Part shown: piece after piece, positions 7,918 through 18,374 of the stretch
Layout: each line of letters begins with the position of its first letter
How positions within the stretch are numbered: position 1 is the first letter of the stretch
Assembly (NCBI RefSeq): GCF_004352825.1
Contig: NZ_SJRW01000002.1
Span: 310,001-374,000, forward strand
Origin: Luteimonas arsenica
GTDB taxonomy: Bacteria; Pseudomonadota; Gammaproteobacteria; Xanthomonadales; Xanthomonadaceae
Direction of reading: 5' to 3'
DNA: 64,000 nt
Translations under genes and position numbers: made by a program
Notes under the pieces: model-generated
What the model saw: only the letters and a program-made list of their open reading frames with translations
Database searches by the model: none
Told to the model about the DNA's origin: nothing

Positions 7918-8840
7918 CGCCCGATCTCCAGGTCGCGGTAGGGGTTGGTTTCACCGCTGCCCGGCGGGCGCAGGGTGTAGCGCTTGTAGGTCCACTGGTA
8001 CTGCGCCGGCGCGCGCCGCGCCATGTGCTCCACGCCGGCATTGAGCGCGGCGACGGAGACCGCGGTGTCGGGGTCGTGGATCCCCGGGGGCGCCGGATCG
8101 ATGCGCAGCGCATAGGCCAGGTCGTCGCCCGGCAGGCGCTCGCAGCAGCAGAACAGCACCGTCGCCCCGCTGCGCTCGGCCAGCCGCGACAGCAGGGTCA
8201 TCGTCAGCGCCTGCACGCCGAAGAAGGGCGCGAACTCGCCGTCACCGGCCTTGGGCTGCTGGTCGGGCAGGATCCCGACCACGCCGCCGTCCTTCAGGGT
8301 CTTGAACAGCTGGCGGATGCCCGGGCCCTCGGCGCGGACCTGGGTGACCCGGCCGGCGTCGGTGTCCGCGCGCACCTTGCGCAGGAAGGCTTCGCCGACC
8401 TTCGACTCCGGCGGCTTGTACAGGATCGCCAGCGGCGTGCGCGCGGCCAGCCACTGGTTGAGCAGCTCCCAGTTGCCGTGGTGCGGTGCGGCCACGATCA
8501 GCCCCCTGCCCGAGGCGAGGGCGGCGTCGAACAGGTCCTCGCCGTGGCGCTCGCGGATCAGGGCCAGGTTGTCGGCGTGCGGCCGGGTCCACAGGCGCAG
8601 GGTCTCGACCGCCTGGCGGCCGGTGGTGCGCATCGTCTTGCGGTGCAGCGCCTCGCGGGCGGCGGGGTCGAGGCCGGGCAGCGCCAGCTCCAGGTTGCGC
8701 AGGGCGACCACGCTTTCGCGGGCGCCGGTCCGGCGCACCAGCCAGCCCAGGCCATCGCCCAGCGCGCGTTGCAGCGGCCACGGCAGCCGCCCCACCAGGG
8801 CGGCGATGGCGTACAGCAGGCTTGCGAGGAGGTCGGTCAT
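7914..8840 (-). CDS. lpxL: Lipid A biosynthesis lauroyl/myristoyl acyltransferase (LpxL/HtrB family)
   Basis: 308 residues, the usual length of this family. One amino-terminal hydrophobic helix anchors it in the inner membrane. The catalytic HX4E motif is HHGNWE, and further family blocks are ILYKPPESKV, GILPDQQPKAGDG and QYQWTYKRY near the end. Known reaction: transfer of a secondary acyl chain from acyl-ACP to the Kdo-lipid A precursor. It is first in an operon with two PH-domain genes and is divergent from dtd. A TAGACT hexamer ends 6 nt before the start codon, suggesting a leaderless mRNA. Which of LpxL, LpxM or LpxP it corresponds to cannot be told. Confidence 0.92.
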   Translation of the reverse strand: MTDLLASLLYAIAALVGRLPWPLQRALGDGLGWLVRRTGARESVVALRNLELALPGLDPAAREALHRKTMRTTGRQAVETLRLWTRPHADNLALIRERHGEDLFDAALASGRGLIVAAPHHGNWELLNQWLAARTPLAILYKPPESKVGEAFLRKVRADTDAGRVTQVRAEGPGIRQLFKTLKDGGVVGILPDQQPKAGDGEFAPFFGVQALTMTLLSRLAERSGATVLFCCCERLPGDDLAYALRIDPAPPGIHDPDTAVSVAALNAGVEHMARRAPAQYQWTYKRYTLRPPGSGETNPYRDLEIGR

Positions 8841-8846
8841 GGCGAG

Positions 8847-8852
8847 AGTCTA
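8847..8852 (-). promoter_or_regulatory. Probable -10 box of lpxL, leaderless arrangement
   Basis: Read on the reverse strand, TAGACT is followed by six bases and then the lpxL ATG at 8840. With usual spacing, transcription would begin at or next to the A of the start codon. No convincing -35 hexamer is visible. Confidence 0.5.
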
Positions 8853-8886
8853 GCCGGCCTGTTCATCGCCCAGAGGACGCCCGCCG

Positions 8887-9327
8887 ATGCTCCTGCTTCT
8901 GCAGCGCGTGACCCATGCCAGCGTCGAGGTCGAAGGCGAAACCGTCGGCGCGATCGGCCCCGGGCTGCTGGTGCTGGCCGGGATCGAACCCGGCGACGGC
9001 GCGGCCGAGGTCGGGAAGATGGCCCGGCGCCTGCTGGCCTACCGGGTGTTCGCCGACGACGAAGGGCGCATGAACCGCTCGCTGGCCGACACCGGAGGCG
9101 GCCTGTTGCTGGTCAGCCAGTTCACCCTGGCTGCGGACACCCGTTCCGGCCTGCGCCCGGGCTTCAGCACCGCCGCGCCGCCGGCCGAGGCTGAACGCAC
9201 GTTCAGTGCGCTGGTGGCCGAATGTCGCCGACTTCACCCCCGGGGGGTGGAAACTGGCCGCTTCGGGGCCCATATGGCGATAAGCCTTACCAACGACGGT
9301 CCGGTCACCTTCCTGCTGCGTAGCTGA
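8887..9327 (+). CDS. dtd: D-aminoacyl-tRNA deacylase
   Basis: 146 residues, matching the family length. It hydrolyses the ester bond of D-aminoacyl-tRNAs (and Gly-tRNA-Ala), protecting translation from D-amino acids. Diagnostic motifs are [13 protein letters not shown] at the start, SQFTL (the catalytic-site loop) and the cross-subunit Gly-cisPro region NDGPVTFLL near the end. It is divergent from lpxL and lies 56 bp upstream of rpoD. Confidence 0.96.
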   Translation: MLLLLQRVTHASVEVEGETVGAIGPGLLVLAGIEPGDGAAEVGKMARRLLAYRVFADDEGRMNRSLADTGGGLLLVSQFTLAADTRSGLRPGFSTAAPPAEAERTFSALVAECRRLHPRGVETGRFGAHMAISLTNDGPVTFLLRS

Positions 9328-9344
9328 GCCCCCGCGCAGGATGG

Positions 9345-9350
9345 TATAAT
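9345..9350 (+). promoter_or_regulatory. Probable -10 box of rpoD
   Basis: A perfect TATAAT lies between the dtd stop and the rpoD start. A start site about 7 nt downstream gives a leader of about 25 nt. The -35 position reads poorly (AGCTGA region). Confidence 0.6.
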
Positions 9351-9383
9351 TACGGGTTCACTTTTTCCTACGGTGCGCGCCAC

Positions 9384-11261
<1,878 letters not shown>

Positions 11262-11286
11262 GCGCCGCGGTGGCGTAGTGGAGGAG

Positions 11287-11309
11287 AAGGCGCACCTGGT
11301 GCGCCTTTT
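11287..11309 (+). terminator. Rho-independent terminator of rpoD
   Basis: AAGGCGCAC and GTGCGCCTT form a perfect 9-bp stem with a CTG loop, running into a T tract (TTTT). It lies 25 bp after the rpoD stop and separates rpoD from the next gene. Confidence 0.88.
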
Positions 11310-11330
11310 CCATTTTCGCGGCGGACGCGA

Positions 11331-11336
11331 TAGCGT
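11331..11336 (+). promoter_or_regulatory. Probable -10 box of the beta-CASP hydrolase gene, leaderless
   Basis: TAGCGT followed by six bases and then the ATG at 11343; same geometry as at lpxL, lptM and ubiE. It lies directly after the rpoD terminator, so the downstream gene needs its own promoter. Confidence 0.42.
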
Positions 11337-11342
11337 GCCGCG

Positions 11343-12731
11343 ATGGACATCAGCTTCCAGGGCGCCGCCGGCGGCGTCACCGGCTCCTGCCACCTTGTCC
11401 GCGTCGGCGGCCGTGCGGTGCTGCTCGACTGCGGCCTGTTCCAGGGGCGGCGCGAAGAGGAGGCGCACAACCGCGACCCCTTTCCCTTCGATGCGGCCTC
11501 GCTCGATGCCGTGGTCCTGAGCCACGCCCACGTCGACCACAGCGGCCGGCTGCCGATCCTCGTCCGGCGCGGCTTCCGCGGCCCGGTCTTCGCGACCCCG
11601 GCCACCATCGACCTCGCGCGCGTGCTGCTGCGCGACGCCGCCCACCTGCAGGAGGCCGACGCCGAGCGCGAGAACCGGCGCCGCCAGCGCGCCGGCAAGG
11701 GCCTGGTGAAACCGCTGTTCACCCGCGAGGACGCCGAGGCCACGCTGCGCCGGTTCCGCCCGCTGGAATTCGACGCGCCGACCGAGGTCGCGCCGGGCGT
11801 GCGCGCGACCCTGCTGCCCGCCGGCCACATCCTCGGTGCCGCGAGCGTGGTCCTGGACCTCGAAGAGGACGGGCGCAGGCGCCGCGTCGCCTTCAGCGGC
11901 GACCTCGGCCAGGACGACAGCTGCATGCTGCCCCCGCCGCGGCCGCCCGATCGCGCCGACCTGGTGCTGCTGGAGAGCACCTACGGCGACCGCAACCACC
12001 GCGTCCGCGCCGTCACCCTGCGCGAGATCGGCGAGGTGCTGGACAGCGCCTGGGAAGCGGGCGGCAACCTGCTCATCCCCGCCTTCGCGATCGGCCGCAC
12101 CCAAGAGCTGCTGACCCTGTTCGCGCAGCACTACGACGCGTGGAAGCTCGACCGCTGGCTGCTGTTCGTCGACAGCCCGATGGCGATCCAGGCCAATGAC
12201 GTGCACCTGCGCCACGACGGCCTGTTCAAGGACGATGCGCGCCCGCTGTTCGCCGGCCGCAGCCTGCGCGAGCTGCTGCCCAACCTGCGCGAGACCGTAT
12301 CCACCGAGGAGTCGATGCGGATCAACGCGATCCGCCGCGGCGCCCTGGTGATCGCCGGCAGCGGCATGTGCAACGGCGGCCGCATCCTGCACCACTTCCG
12401 CTACAACCTCTGGCGCCGGGAGTGCCGGGTGATGATCGTGGGCTACCAGGGCGAGGGCACGCTCGGGCGCCGGCTGGTGGACCGGGCGGAGCGGGTCACC
12501 ATCCACGGCGAGGAGATCCGCGTGGCCGCGGGCATCCACACCGTCGGCGGCCTGTCGGCGCATGCGGGGCAGGACGAACTCGCGGCGTGGTACGGCGCGA
12601 TCGAAGGCGGGCCGCCGCTGGTGCTGGTGCACGGCGAGGCGCGCGGGCGCGAGGGGCTGGCGGCGCGGGTGCGGGCGGAGTTCGGGGTGGAGGCGCGGCT
12701 GCCGGGGTATGGTGAGCAGATCGAGCTCTGA
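11343..12731 (+). CDS. Beta-CASP metallo-beta-lactamase-fold hydrolase (YSH1/CPSF73-like)
   Basis: 462 residues. Motif 2 of the fold, SHAHVDHSG (HxHxDH, residues about 60-66), binds two zinc ions; AFSGDLG supplies a further ligand; the beta-CASP insert is marked by [18 protein letters not shown] and [10 protein letters not shown]. Relatives cleave RNA as endo- or exonucleases, and the bacterial group of this length (YciI/Ysh1-type exonuclease) is usually called an RNA-processing exonuclease, mostly untested. It has its own promoter after the rpoD terminator and precedes the split tRNA gene. Cytoplasmic; no signal peptide. Confidence 0.88.
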   Translation: MDISFQGAAGGVTGSCHLVRVGGRAVLLDCGLFQGRREEEAHNRDPFPFDAASLDAVVLSHAHVDHSGRLPILVRRGFRGPVFATPATIDLARVLLRDAAHLQEADAERENRRRQRAGKGLVKPLFTREDAEATLRRFRPLEFDAPTEVAPGVRATLLPAGHILGAASVVLDLEEDGRRRRVAFSGDLGQDDSCMLPPPRPPDRADLVLLESTYGDRNHRVRAVTLREIGEVLDSAWEAGGNLLIPAFAIGRTQELLTLFAQHYDAWKLDRWLLFVDSPMAIQANDVHLRHDGLFKDDARPLFAGRSLRELLPNLRETVSTEESMRINAIRRGALVIAGSGMCNGGRILHHFRYNLWRRECRVMIVGYQGEGTLGRRLVDRAERVTIHGEEIRVAAGIHTVGGLSAHAGQDELAAWYGAIEGGPPLVLVHGEARGREGLAARVRAEFGVEARLPGYGEQIEL

Positions 12732-12772
12732 GGGAGCGCGGCGGCGGCGCAATCGGTAAGATCCCTGCCTAC

Positions 12773-13092
12773 GGGCCTATAGCTCAATGGTTAGAGCAGG
12801 GGACTCATCGAAAGGTGCCGCCGCGCAGTAATGCGCGGACGGGAACGGGATGAACTCAGGGAAACCTCAGCGGCGCGCCTGGCGCGGACGGTGGCAATCC
12901 TGAGCCAAGCCGGAGGTACACCGCCGGAAGGTGCAGAGACTACCTGAGGGCTGCAGTGCCCTTGATCACAGGCTCGAGCGTCCCGCACCCCACCCGCCAC
13001 GGCGGAGGGTGAAGAGATAGTCCGCGCCGGGGGGAAACCTCCGGACCACGCGAATCCCTTGGTTCCAGGTTCGAGTCCTGGTGGGCCCACCA
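12773..13092 (+). tRNA. tRNA-Ile(CAU), interrupted by a group I intron
   Basis: The 5' exon is 12773-12808 and the 3' exon 13053-13092. Joined, they fold as a full cloverleaf: acceptor GGGCCTA with TGGGCCC, D arm GCTC/GAGC, anticodon stem GGGGA/TCCCT around the loop CTCATAA, T arm CCAGG/CCTGG, and an encoded CCA end. The anticodon is CAU, and the exon sequence resembles bacterial tRNA-Ile2 (E. coli ileX; GACTCATAATC context), not elongator or initiator Met. Position 34 would be changed to lysidine by TilS so that it reads AUA. The interruption lies between positions 36 and 37, directly after the anticodon. Confidence 0.93.
12809..13052 (+). other. Group I self-splicing intron in the tRNA-Ile(CAU) anticodon loop (IC3, Azoarcus type)
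   Basis: 244 nt, no internal open frame of its own. P1: exon CAT (12806-12808) pairs with the internal guide GTG (12815-12817), giving the required U-G pair at the 5' splice site. P2: CCGCGCA/TGCGCGG (12821-12827/12832-12838) closed by a GTAA tetraloop. P4: CTCAGG (12855-12860) with CCTGAG (12899-12904), in the well-known core context CAATCCTGAGCCAAGC. P7: GACTA (12938-12942) with TAGTC (13018-13022), the guanosine-binding helix. P9: CCGGGGG/CCTCCGG (13027-13033/13038-13044) closed by a GAAA tetraloop. The intron ends in G (13052), the omega-G. It sits at the same place as the Azoarcus tRNA-Ile intron. Confidence 0.92.
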
Positions 13093-13122
13093 AAACACGC
13101 GCACCATACGCCAACGCACTGA

Positions 13123-13148
13123 ATTCCGGGGGGAAACACGCCCGGAAT
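13123..13148 (+). terminator. Hairpin after the tRNA gene (possible terminator)
   Basis: ATTCCGGG and CCCGGAAT form a perfect 8-bp inverted repeat with a 10-nt loop, 30 bp after the tRNA CCA end. No T tract follows, so it could equally be a processing or stabilising hairpin. Confidence 0.4.
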
Positions 13149-13224
13149 CGAGAAGGTGGACGCCCGGATGTGTTAAAAATGGTGGTCTTTTCCGGCCCTT
13201 CGGCCGCATGCCACCAGGAGTCCC

Positions 13225-13737
13225 ATGACGCGTCCCTCTTCGCTCGACCGCGAGCAGCTGCTGGCCTGCGGCCGGGGTGAAATGTTCGGCGAGGGCAATG
13301 CCCGCCTGCCGGCACCGCCGATGCTGATGATGGACCGCATCACCCACATCGCCAGCGAGGGCGGTGCCTACGGCAAGGGCGTCATCAAGGCCGAGCTCGA
13401 CATCGATCCGGGCCTCTGGTTCTTCGACTGCCACTTCCTCGGCGACCCGGTGATGCCGGGTTGCCTGGGCCTGGACGCGATGTTCCAGCTCGCCGGCTTC
13501 TACCTGCCCTGGCTGGGCGAGCCCGGCCGCGGCCGCGCCCTGGGCTGCGGGGAACTCAAGTTCTCCGGCCAGGTGCTGCCGACGGCGAAGAAGGTGGGCT
13601 ACGAGATCGACATCAAGCGCGTGATGCGCGGCAAGGTGCCGCTGGTGATCGCCGACGGACGCACCTTCGTCGACGGCAACGAGATCTACCAGGTGAGCAG
13701 CATGCGGGTCGGTCTGTTCAAGAACCTCGAGGACTGA
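13225..13737 (+). CDS. fabA: 3-hydroxyacyl-ACP dehydratase/isomerase FabA
   Basis: 170 residues. The catalytic pair matches E. coli numbering: His70 in [15 protein letters not shown] and Asp84 in LGLDAMFQ. The enzyme dehydrates 3-hydroxydecanoyl-ACP and isomerises trans-2- to cis-3-decenoyl-ACP, the branch point of anaerobic unsaturated fatty acid synthesis. fabB follows 2 bp after the stop, so both genes of this pathway form one operon. An AT-rich stretch near 13170-13190 (TTAAAAAT) is the likely promoter region; no regulator site was identified. Confidence 0.97.
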   Translation: MTRPSSLDREQLLACGRGEMFGEGNARLPAPPMLMMDRITHIASEGGAYGKGVIKAELDIDPGLWFFDCHFLGDPVMPGCLGLDAMFQLAGFYLPWLGEPGRGRALGCGELKFSGQVLPTAKKVGYEIDIKRVMRGKVPLVIADGRTFVDGNEIYQVSSMRVGLFKNLED

Positions 13738-13739
13738 AC

Positions 13740-14948
13740 ATGCGCCGCGTAGTCGTGACCGGGATGGGCATCGTTTCCTGCCTCGGCAACAAGCTCGATG
13801 AAGTCTCGCGCGCGCTGCGCGAGGGTCGCAGCGGCATCACCGCGGTGCCGGAATACGCGGAGCTGGGCCTGCGCAGCCAGGTCGCCGGCGTACCGGTGAT
13901 CGACCTGGACGCGGAGATCGACCGCAAGCGCAAGCGCTTCATGGGCGATGCCGCGGCCTATGCCTGGGTGGCGATGCGCGACGCGATCGCGCATGCAGGG
14001 CTGTCGGCGGAGCAGGTCAGCGATCCGCGGGTCGGCGTGATCGCCGGCTCCGGCGGTGGCTCTGCCGAATGGCAGGTCGCCACCGCCGACCTGCTGCGCG
14101 AAAAGGGCGTGCGCAAGGTCGGGCCGTACATGGTGCCGCGCACGATGTGCTCGACGGTCTCGGCCACCCTGGCCACCGCCTTCGGCATCCTCGGCCTGAG
14201 CTATTCGATCTCCGCGGCCTGTGCCACGTCCGCGCATTGCATCGGCGCCGGCGCGGACCTGATCCGCCACGGTGCGCAGGACATCGTGTTCGCCGGCGGC
14301 GGCGAGGAAGAGCACTGGACCATGAGCGTGATGTTCGACGCCATGGGCGCGCTGTCCACCGGTTTCAACGACACGCCTGCGGTGGCCTCGCGCCCCTACG
14401 ATGCCGGTCGCGACGGCTTCGTCATCGCCGGCGGCGGCGGCATGCTGGTGCTGGAGGAGTACGAGCACGCGAAGGCGCGCGGTGCGACCATCCACGCCGA
14501 GCTGGTCGGCTACGGCGTGACCTCCGACGGCGCCGACATGGTCGCGCCCAGCGGCGAGGGCGCGGTGCGCTGCATGCAGAACGCGCTGGCGAACGTGACC
14601 GCACCGGTGGACTACCTCAACACCCACGGCACCTCGACACCGCTGGGCGACATCGTGGAGCTGGAAGCGGTGCGCGCGGCCTTCGGCGACGCGATCCCGC
14701 CGCTGTCCTCGACCAAGGCGCTGACCGGACACTCGCTCGGCGCGGCCAGCGTGCACGAGGCGATCTACAGCCTGCTGATGATGCGCGACGGCTTCATCGC
14801 GGGTTCGGCGCACATCGACCAGCTCGATCCGCGCGCCGAGGGCTACCCGATCGTGCGCGAAAGCCGCGAGGCGAAGCTGGACACGGTGATGTCGAACAGC
14901 TTCGGCTTTGGTGGCACCAACGGCACCCTGGTGTTCGCGCGGGTCTGA
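13740..14948 (+). CDS. fabB: 3-oxoacyl-ACP synthase I FabB
   Basis: 402 residues. The catalytic triad of the elongating condensing enzymes is visible: Cys in [12 protein letters not shown], His in [11 protein letters not shown] and His in [12 protein letters not shown], with the Gly-rich end [13 protein letters not shown]. It condenses malonyl-ACP with acyl-ACP and is specifically required to extend cis-3-decenoyl-ACP. It is translationally linked to fabA. Membership of the FabB rather than FabF group is inferred mainly from the fabA linkage and length. Confidence 0.96.
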   Translation: MRRVVVTGMGIVSCLGNKLDEVSRALREGRSGITAVPEYAELGLRSQVAGVPVIDLDAEIDRKRKRFMGDAAAYAWVAMRDAIAHAGLSAEQVSDPRVGVIAGSGGGSAEWQVATADLLREKGVRKVGPYMVPRTMCSTVSATLATAFGILGLSYSISAACATSAHCIGAGADLIRHGAQDIVFAGGGEEEHWTMSVMFDAMGALSTGFNDTPAVASRPYDAGRDGFVIAGGGGMLVLEEYEHAKARGATIHAELVGYGVTSDGADMVAPSGEGAVRCMQNALANVTAPVDYLNTHGTSTPLGDIVELEAVRAAFGDAIPPLSSTKALTGHSLGAASVHEAIYSLLMMRDGFIAGSAHIDQLDPRAEGYPIVRESREAKLDTVMSNSFGFGGTNGTLVFARV

Positions 14949-14963
14949 CGCGTCGTGCGTACC

Positions 14964-14982
14964 CGGCACCCGCGCGGTGCCG
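14964..14982 (+). terminator. Hairpin after fabB (weak terminator candidate)
   Basis: CGGCACC and GGTGCCG form a 7-bp stem with a 5-nt loop, 15 bp after the fabB stop. No T tract is present. Confidence 0.35.
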
Positions 14983-15088
14983 TGGTACAGCGCGTCCGGA
15001 ACCCATCATTCCACGGCTGGGCCTTCGCATTCCGCGGCGGCGACGTAGATTGGATGCCTACGTCACCACAAGCGATTGGACCTGTCCC

Positions 15089-16198
15089 GTGAACCTCCCG
15101 TTCGAACCTTGCGACCTCGGTGGCCTGGCGCTGCGCAACCGCATCGTCATGGCGCCGATGACCCGTTCCCGCGCCACCACCACCGTGCCCGACGCGCTCA
15201 CCGCGACCTATTACGCGCAGCGCGCGGGCGCGGGCCTGATCGTCACCGAGGGCGCGCAGGTCTCGGAGCAGGGGCGCGGCTACCTGTTCACGCCCGGCAT
15301 GCACACGAAGGCCCAGGTCGCCGGCTGGAAGGCGGTCACCGATGCTGTGCACGCCGCCGGCGGCGCGGTGTTCGCGCAGCTCTGGCACGTGGGCCGGCTG
15401 TCGCACTGTTCGCTGCAGCCGGGCGAGCGCGCGCCGGTGAGCGCGGTGGCCAAGGCTGCCGCCGGCGTGCAGGCCTACGGCTACCGCGAGGACGGCACGC
15501 CGGGGCAGATGCCGGCCAGCACGCCGCGCGCACTGGCCGCAGGCGAGCTCCCCGGGATCACCGGCGATTTCGTCGCCGCGGCGCGCAACGCGATCGAGGC
15601 CGGCTTCGACGGCGTCGAGATCCACGGCGCCAACGGCTACCTGTTCGAGCAGTTCATCAACGGCGGGCTCAATACCCGCGACGACGCCTACGGTGGCAGC
15701 GACATCGGCAACCGCCTGCGCTTCGTGATCGAGACGGTCGATGCGGTCGTGGCCGCCATCGGCGGCGATCGCGTGGGCATCCGGCTGTCGCCATTCAACC
15801 GCGTCTTCGACATGCCGGCCTTCGAGGGCGAAGCCGAGACCTGGCTGGCGCTGGCGCGCGAGCTGTCCACGCGCGGCCTGGCCTATGTGCACCTCAGCAA
15901 CCGCGCGGCGATCATGGCGTCCGCCGGCGAGGATTTCCTGCGGGCCTTCCGCGAAGCCTGGGGCGGCACGCTGATCCTGGCCGGGAACTACACGCGGGAA
16001 AGCGCGGCGGCGGACCTCGAGGGCGGCCTGGCCGACCTGGTCGCCTTCGGCCGGCCCTTCATCGCCAACCCCGACCTGGTGGAGCGCCTGCGCAACGGTT
16101 GGCCGCTGGCCGAGGGCGACACCGCCACCTTCTACGGCGGCGGCGCGGTCGGCTACACCGACTATCCCGCCTATCGCCGCGAGCCCGAACCGGCCTGA
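15089..16198 (+). CDS. NADH:flavin oxidoreductase, Old Yellow Enzyme family (alkene reductase)
   Basis: 369 residues from GTG 15089, chosen because the family begins with a short lead into LFEP/FEPCDLGGLALRNRIVMAPMTR; no ATG is available in frame. It has the FMN and substrate motifs of the class: MAPMTRSR, LWHVGRLSH, EIHGANGYLFEQF (His-x-x-Asn pair binding the substrate carbonyl or nitro oxygen) and NTRDDAYGGS. Such enzymes reduce activated C=C bonds or nitro groups with NAD(P)H. A TAGATT hexamer at about 15046 may be the promoter. No sign of being in the fab operon. Confidence 0.93.
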   Translation: MNLPFEPCDLGGLALRNRIVMAPMTRSRATTTVPDALTATYYAQRAGAGLIVTEGAQVSEQGRGYLFTPGMHTKAQVAGWKAVTDAVHAAGGAVFAQLWHVGRLSHCSLQPGERAPVSAVAKAAAGVQAYGYREDGTPGQMPASTPRALAAGELPGITGDFVAAARNAIEAGFDGVEIHGANGYLFEQFINGGLNTRDDAYGGSDIGNRLRFVIETVDAVVAAIGGDRVGIRLSPFNRVFDMPAFEGEAETWLALARELSTRGLAYVHLSNRAAIMASAGEDFLRAFREAWGGTLILAGNYTRESAAADLEGGLADLVAFGRPFIANPDLVERLRNGWPLAEGDTATFYGGGAVGYTDYPAYRREPEPA

Positions 16199-16276
16199 CC
16201 ACCGCCGGCGCGCCGACGGTGCGATCATCGGGCCACGAACACCTCGCCAGCCACCATCACCACCGGGAGCCGCGAC

Positions 16277-17176
16277 ATGATCGAACTCGTCATCCAGCAG
16301 CGCCGCCGCGACCTCGGCGCCTTCGAAGTCGGCCGCGTGCTGCCCTACGCGAAGCGGCGCATGGTCGGACCCTACGTCTTCTTCGACCGCATGGGCCCGA
16401 AGGACCTGGCGCCGGGCCTGCCGCGCGAAGCCGACGTGCGCCCGCACCCGCACATCGGACTGTCGACGATCACCTATCTGTTCGACGGCGAGATCATGCA
16501 CCGCGACAGCCTCGGTTCCGAGCAGGCGATCCGTCCCGGCGAGGTCAACTGGATGACCGCCGGCCGCGGCATCACCCATTCCGAGCGCTTCGAGGAGCTG
16601 CGCGCCCACGGTGGCCCGATGGACGGCATCCAGGCCTGGGTGGCGCTGCCCGACGAGCGCGAGGAAATGGATCCGGGTTTCTGGCACTACGCGAGCGATT
16701 CGCTGCCGCTGTTCGACGGCGACGGCATCGTCGGGCGCCTGATCGCCGGGCGCCTCGCGGGCGTGGAATCACCGGTGGCGGTGGATTCGCCGCAGTTCTA
16801 CGTGCATTGGCAGCTGCGCGCCGGTGCGCGCGCGCCGCTGCCGCCGGAGTACAGCGAACGCGCGGTCTACGTCGCCAGCGGCGAGGTGGAGATCGACGGC
16901 CAGCGGGTCGACGCCGGCAGCATGGCGGTGCTGTCGCCGGGCAAGGCGGCGACCATCGCCGCGCTCGGCGATGCGGTGGTCATGGCGCTCGGCGGCGAGC
17001 CGGTCGGGCCGCGCTGGATCGACTGGAACTTCGTGTCCTCGTCGAAGGAGCGCATCGAGCAGGCCCGCGCCGACTGGGCGGCGGGGCGGATGAAGCTGCC
17101 CGACCTCGACAACGACGAGTTCATCCCGCTACCGCCCAAGATCGGCACGCCGCGGGAACCCGAGCCGATGTCCTAG
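16277..17176 (+). CDS. Pirin family protein
   Basis: 299 residues of the two-cupin pirin fold. The metal site is visible in the first cupin: HPHIGLSTITY and GRGITHSER give the three His and the Glu ligands. Bacterial pirins bind iron or another metal; some show quercetin dioxygenase activity, others regulate pyruvate dehydrogenase, so the substrate here is open. It is preceded by a GGGAG ribosome site and ends 36 bp from the convergent YceI gene. A second, shorter pirin (18375-19082) is encoded nearby. Confidence 0.91.
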   Translation: MIELVIQQRRRDLGAFEVGRVLPYAKRRMVGPYVFFDRMGPKDLAPGLPREADVRPHPHIGLSTITYLFDGEIMHRDSLGSEQAIRPGEVNWMTAGRGITHSERFEELRAHGGPMDGIQAWVALPDEREEMDPGFWHYASDSLPLFDGDGIVGRLIAGRLAGVESPVAVDSPQFYVHWQLRAGARAPLPPEYSERAVYVASGEVEIDGQRVDAGSMAVLSPGKAATIAALGDAVVMALGGEPVGPRWIDWNFVSSSKERIEQARADWAAGRMKLPDLDNDEFIPLPPKIGTPREPEPMS

Positions 17177-17212
17177 TCCGTTGCCGCGACCCGCGTTGCA
17201 GCAGGCAGGCGC

Positions 17213-17770
17213 TCAGGGCGCGGGGCGGAACGTCACCCGGGTCGACACCGCGACATCGTTCGGAATGATCGACAGGTCGCCCCAGTCGCCGGCGCCGACG
17301 CCGAAGTCCAGGCGCTTCACCGTGGCCTTGCCCGACAGCACCGGGCGCTCGCCCGGGGTCCAGGTGAGTGTGAGCGGCACCGTCTTCTTCACGCCGCGCA
17401 GTTCCAGCGTGCCGTCGGCGACGTAGCGGTTGTCGCCGATGCTGCGGAAGCCAGTGGCGGTGTAGCGGGCGGTGGCGAACTTCGAGACGTTGAAGAAGTC
17501 GGCGGTCTTCAGCGTGCCGTCGCGCTCTCCGTTCTTGGTGTCGGCGCTGGCCAGCGGGATGCTGACGTCCAGCTTCGCGTCCTGCGGCGCGGCGGGGTCG
17601 AAGCTGAGCGTGGTGCTGAAGTCGGGAAACAGGCCGACGAAGGTTTCGCCCTGGTACTCGCTGGCGAAGCTCAGCGCGCCCGAGGCCTGGACGTAGTCGG
17701 CGGCGGCCGCGGGTGCGGCGGCGAAGGCGGCGGCCAGCGCCAGCGGAAGGATGCGGTTGCGGACGTGCAT
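17213..17770 (-). CDS. YceI family periplasmic lipid-binding protein
   Basis: 185 residues from ATG 17770, which begins a clear signal peptide (MHVRNRILPLALAAAFAAAP, cut after AAA). The mature protein has the YceI lipocalin-like pattern: SFASEYQGETFVGLF, KTADFFNVSKFATARY and GVKKTVPLTLTW. Members bind polyisoprenoids or similar long lipids in the periplasm. It lies 4 bp after the cytochrome b561 gene on the same strand; this pairing is common in proteobacteria and is thought to concern quinone or isoprenoid redox handling. Confidence 0.92.
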   Translation of the reverse strand: MHVRNRILPLALAAAFAAAPAAAADYVQASGALSFASEYQGETFVGLFPDFSTTLSFDPAAPQDAKLDVSIPLASADTKNGERDGTLKTADFFNVSKFATARYTATGFRSIGDNRYVADGTLELRGVKKTVPLTLTWTPGERPVLSGKATVKRLDFGVGAGDWGDLSIIPNDVAVSTRVTFRPAP

Positions 17771-17774
17771 GGGA

Positions 17775-18359
17775 TCAGTTCTCCGTATCGGGTCGGGCGG
17801 GCGGGTCGTCGCGGCGCAGCGAGGGCAGCATGCGGCGTAGGGTGTCGTCGCCCTGGAAGAGGTGGTGGTAGAAGGCGGCGCCGGCATGCGCCAGCACCAG
17901 CAGGAGCAGCAGCCAGAAGCCGTATTCGTGCACCTGGATGGCGGTCGCGGCGAGGTCTTCGCTGCGCCCGGCGATGGCCGGCAGATTGAACTGCTTGAAC
18001 CACTGCAGCGGGTAGCCGGAGGCCGAGTTGAACAGCCAGCCGCTGACCGGCATCGCGAACATCAGTGCGTACAGCGCCCAGTGCGTCACCGTGGCGATGC
18101 GCTCCTGCCAGCTCGGCGTGCCCGGCACCGGCTCCGGCGCGCCCGCGTACAGGCGCCAGGCCAGGCGCAGCGCGACCAGCGCCAGCAGGGTCAGGCCCAG
18201 CGACTTGTGCAGGGCATAGGCGTTGATCTTGGCCGGAGTGGGCGGCATGTCGACCATGGTCAGGCCGAGCCATGCGATCCAGGCGATCAGGATCACGACC
18301 GCCCAGTGCAGGAGCTTGCTGACGGCGCCCCAGCGGCGGTCGGAATTCTTCAGTTGCAT
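17775..18359 (-). CDS. Cytochrome b561 family membrane protein
   Basis: 194 residues with four transmembrane helices (near 17-37, 52-68, 90-108 and 148-166). Candidate haem-b ligands are the His residues in KLLHWAVV, NAYALHKSLG, TVTHWALYALM and LAHAGAAFYHH. Family members pass electrons between the quinone pool and periplasmic acceptors. It is upstream of and nearly touching a YceI gene and downstream of a pirin gene, so the three probably form one redox operon. Confidence 0.92.
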   Translation of the reverse strand: MQLKNSDRRWGAVSKLLHWAVVILIAWIAWLGLTMVDMPPTPAKINAYALHKSLGLTLLALVALRLAWRLYAGAPEPVPGTPSWQERIATVTHWALYALMFAMPVSGWLFNSASGYPLQWFKQFNLPAIAGRSEDLAATAIQVHEYGFWLLLLLVLAHAGAAFYHHLFQGDDTLRRMLPSLRRDDPPARPDTEN

Positions 18360-18374
18360 GGCTTCGGCTCCGTG

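Noticed and set aside
12773..13092. Reading the split tRNA as tRNA-Met(CAU)
   Set aside because: The exon sequence and the GACTCATAATC anticodon context match tRNA-Ile2, as in E. coli ileX and the Azoarcus host tRNA, not initiator or elongator Met.
12791..13434. Open frames crossing the intron, as possible homing endonuclease
   Set aside because: They run through conserved ribozyme helices, continue into fabA antisense sequence and show no LAGLIDADG, HNH or GIY-YIG motif.
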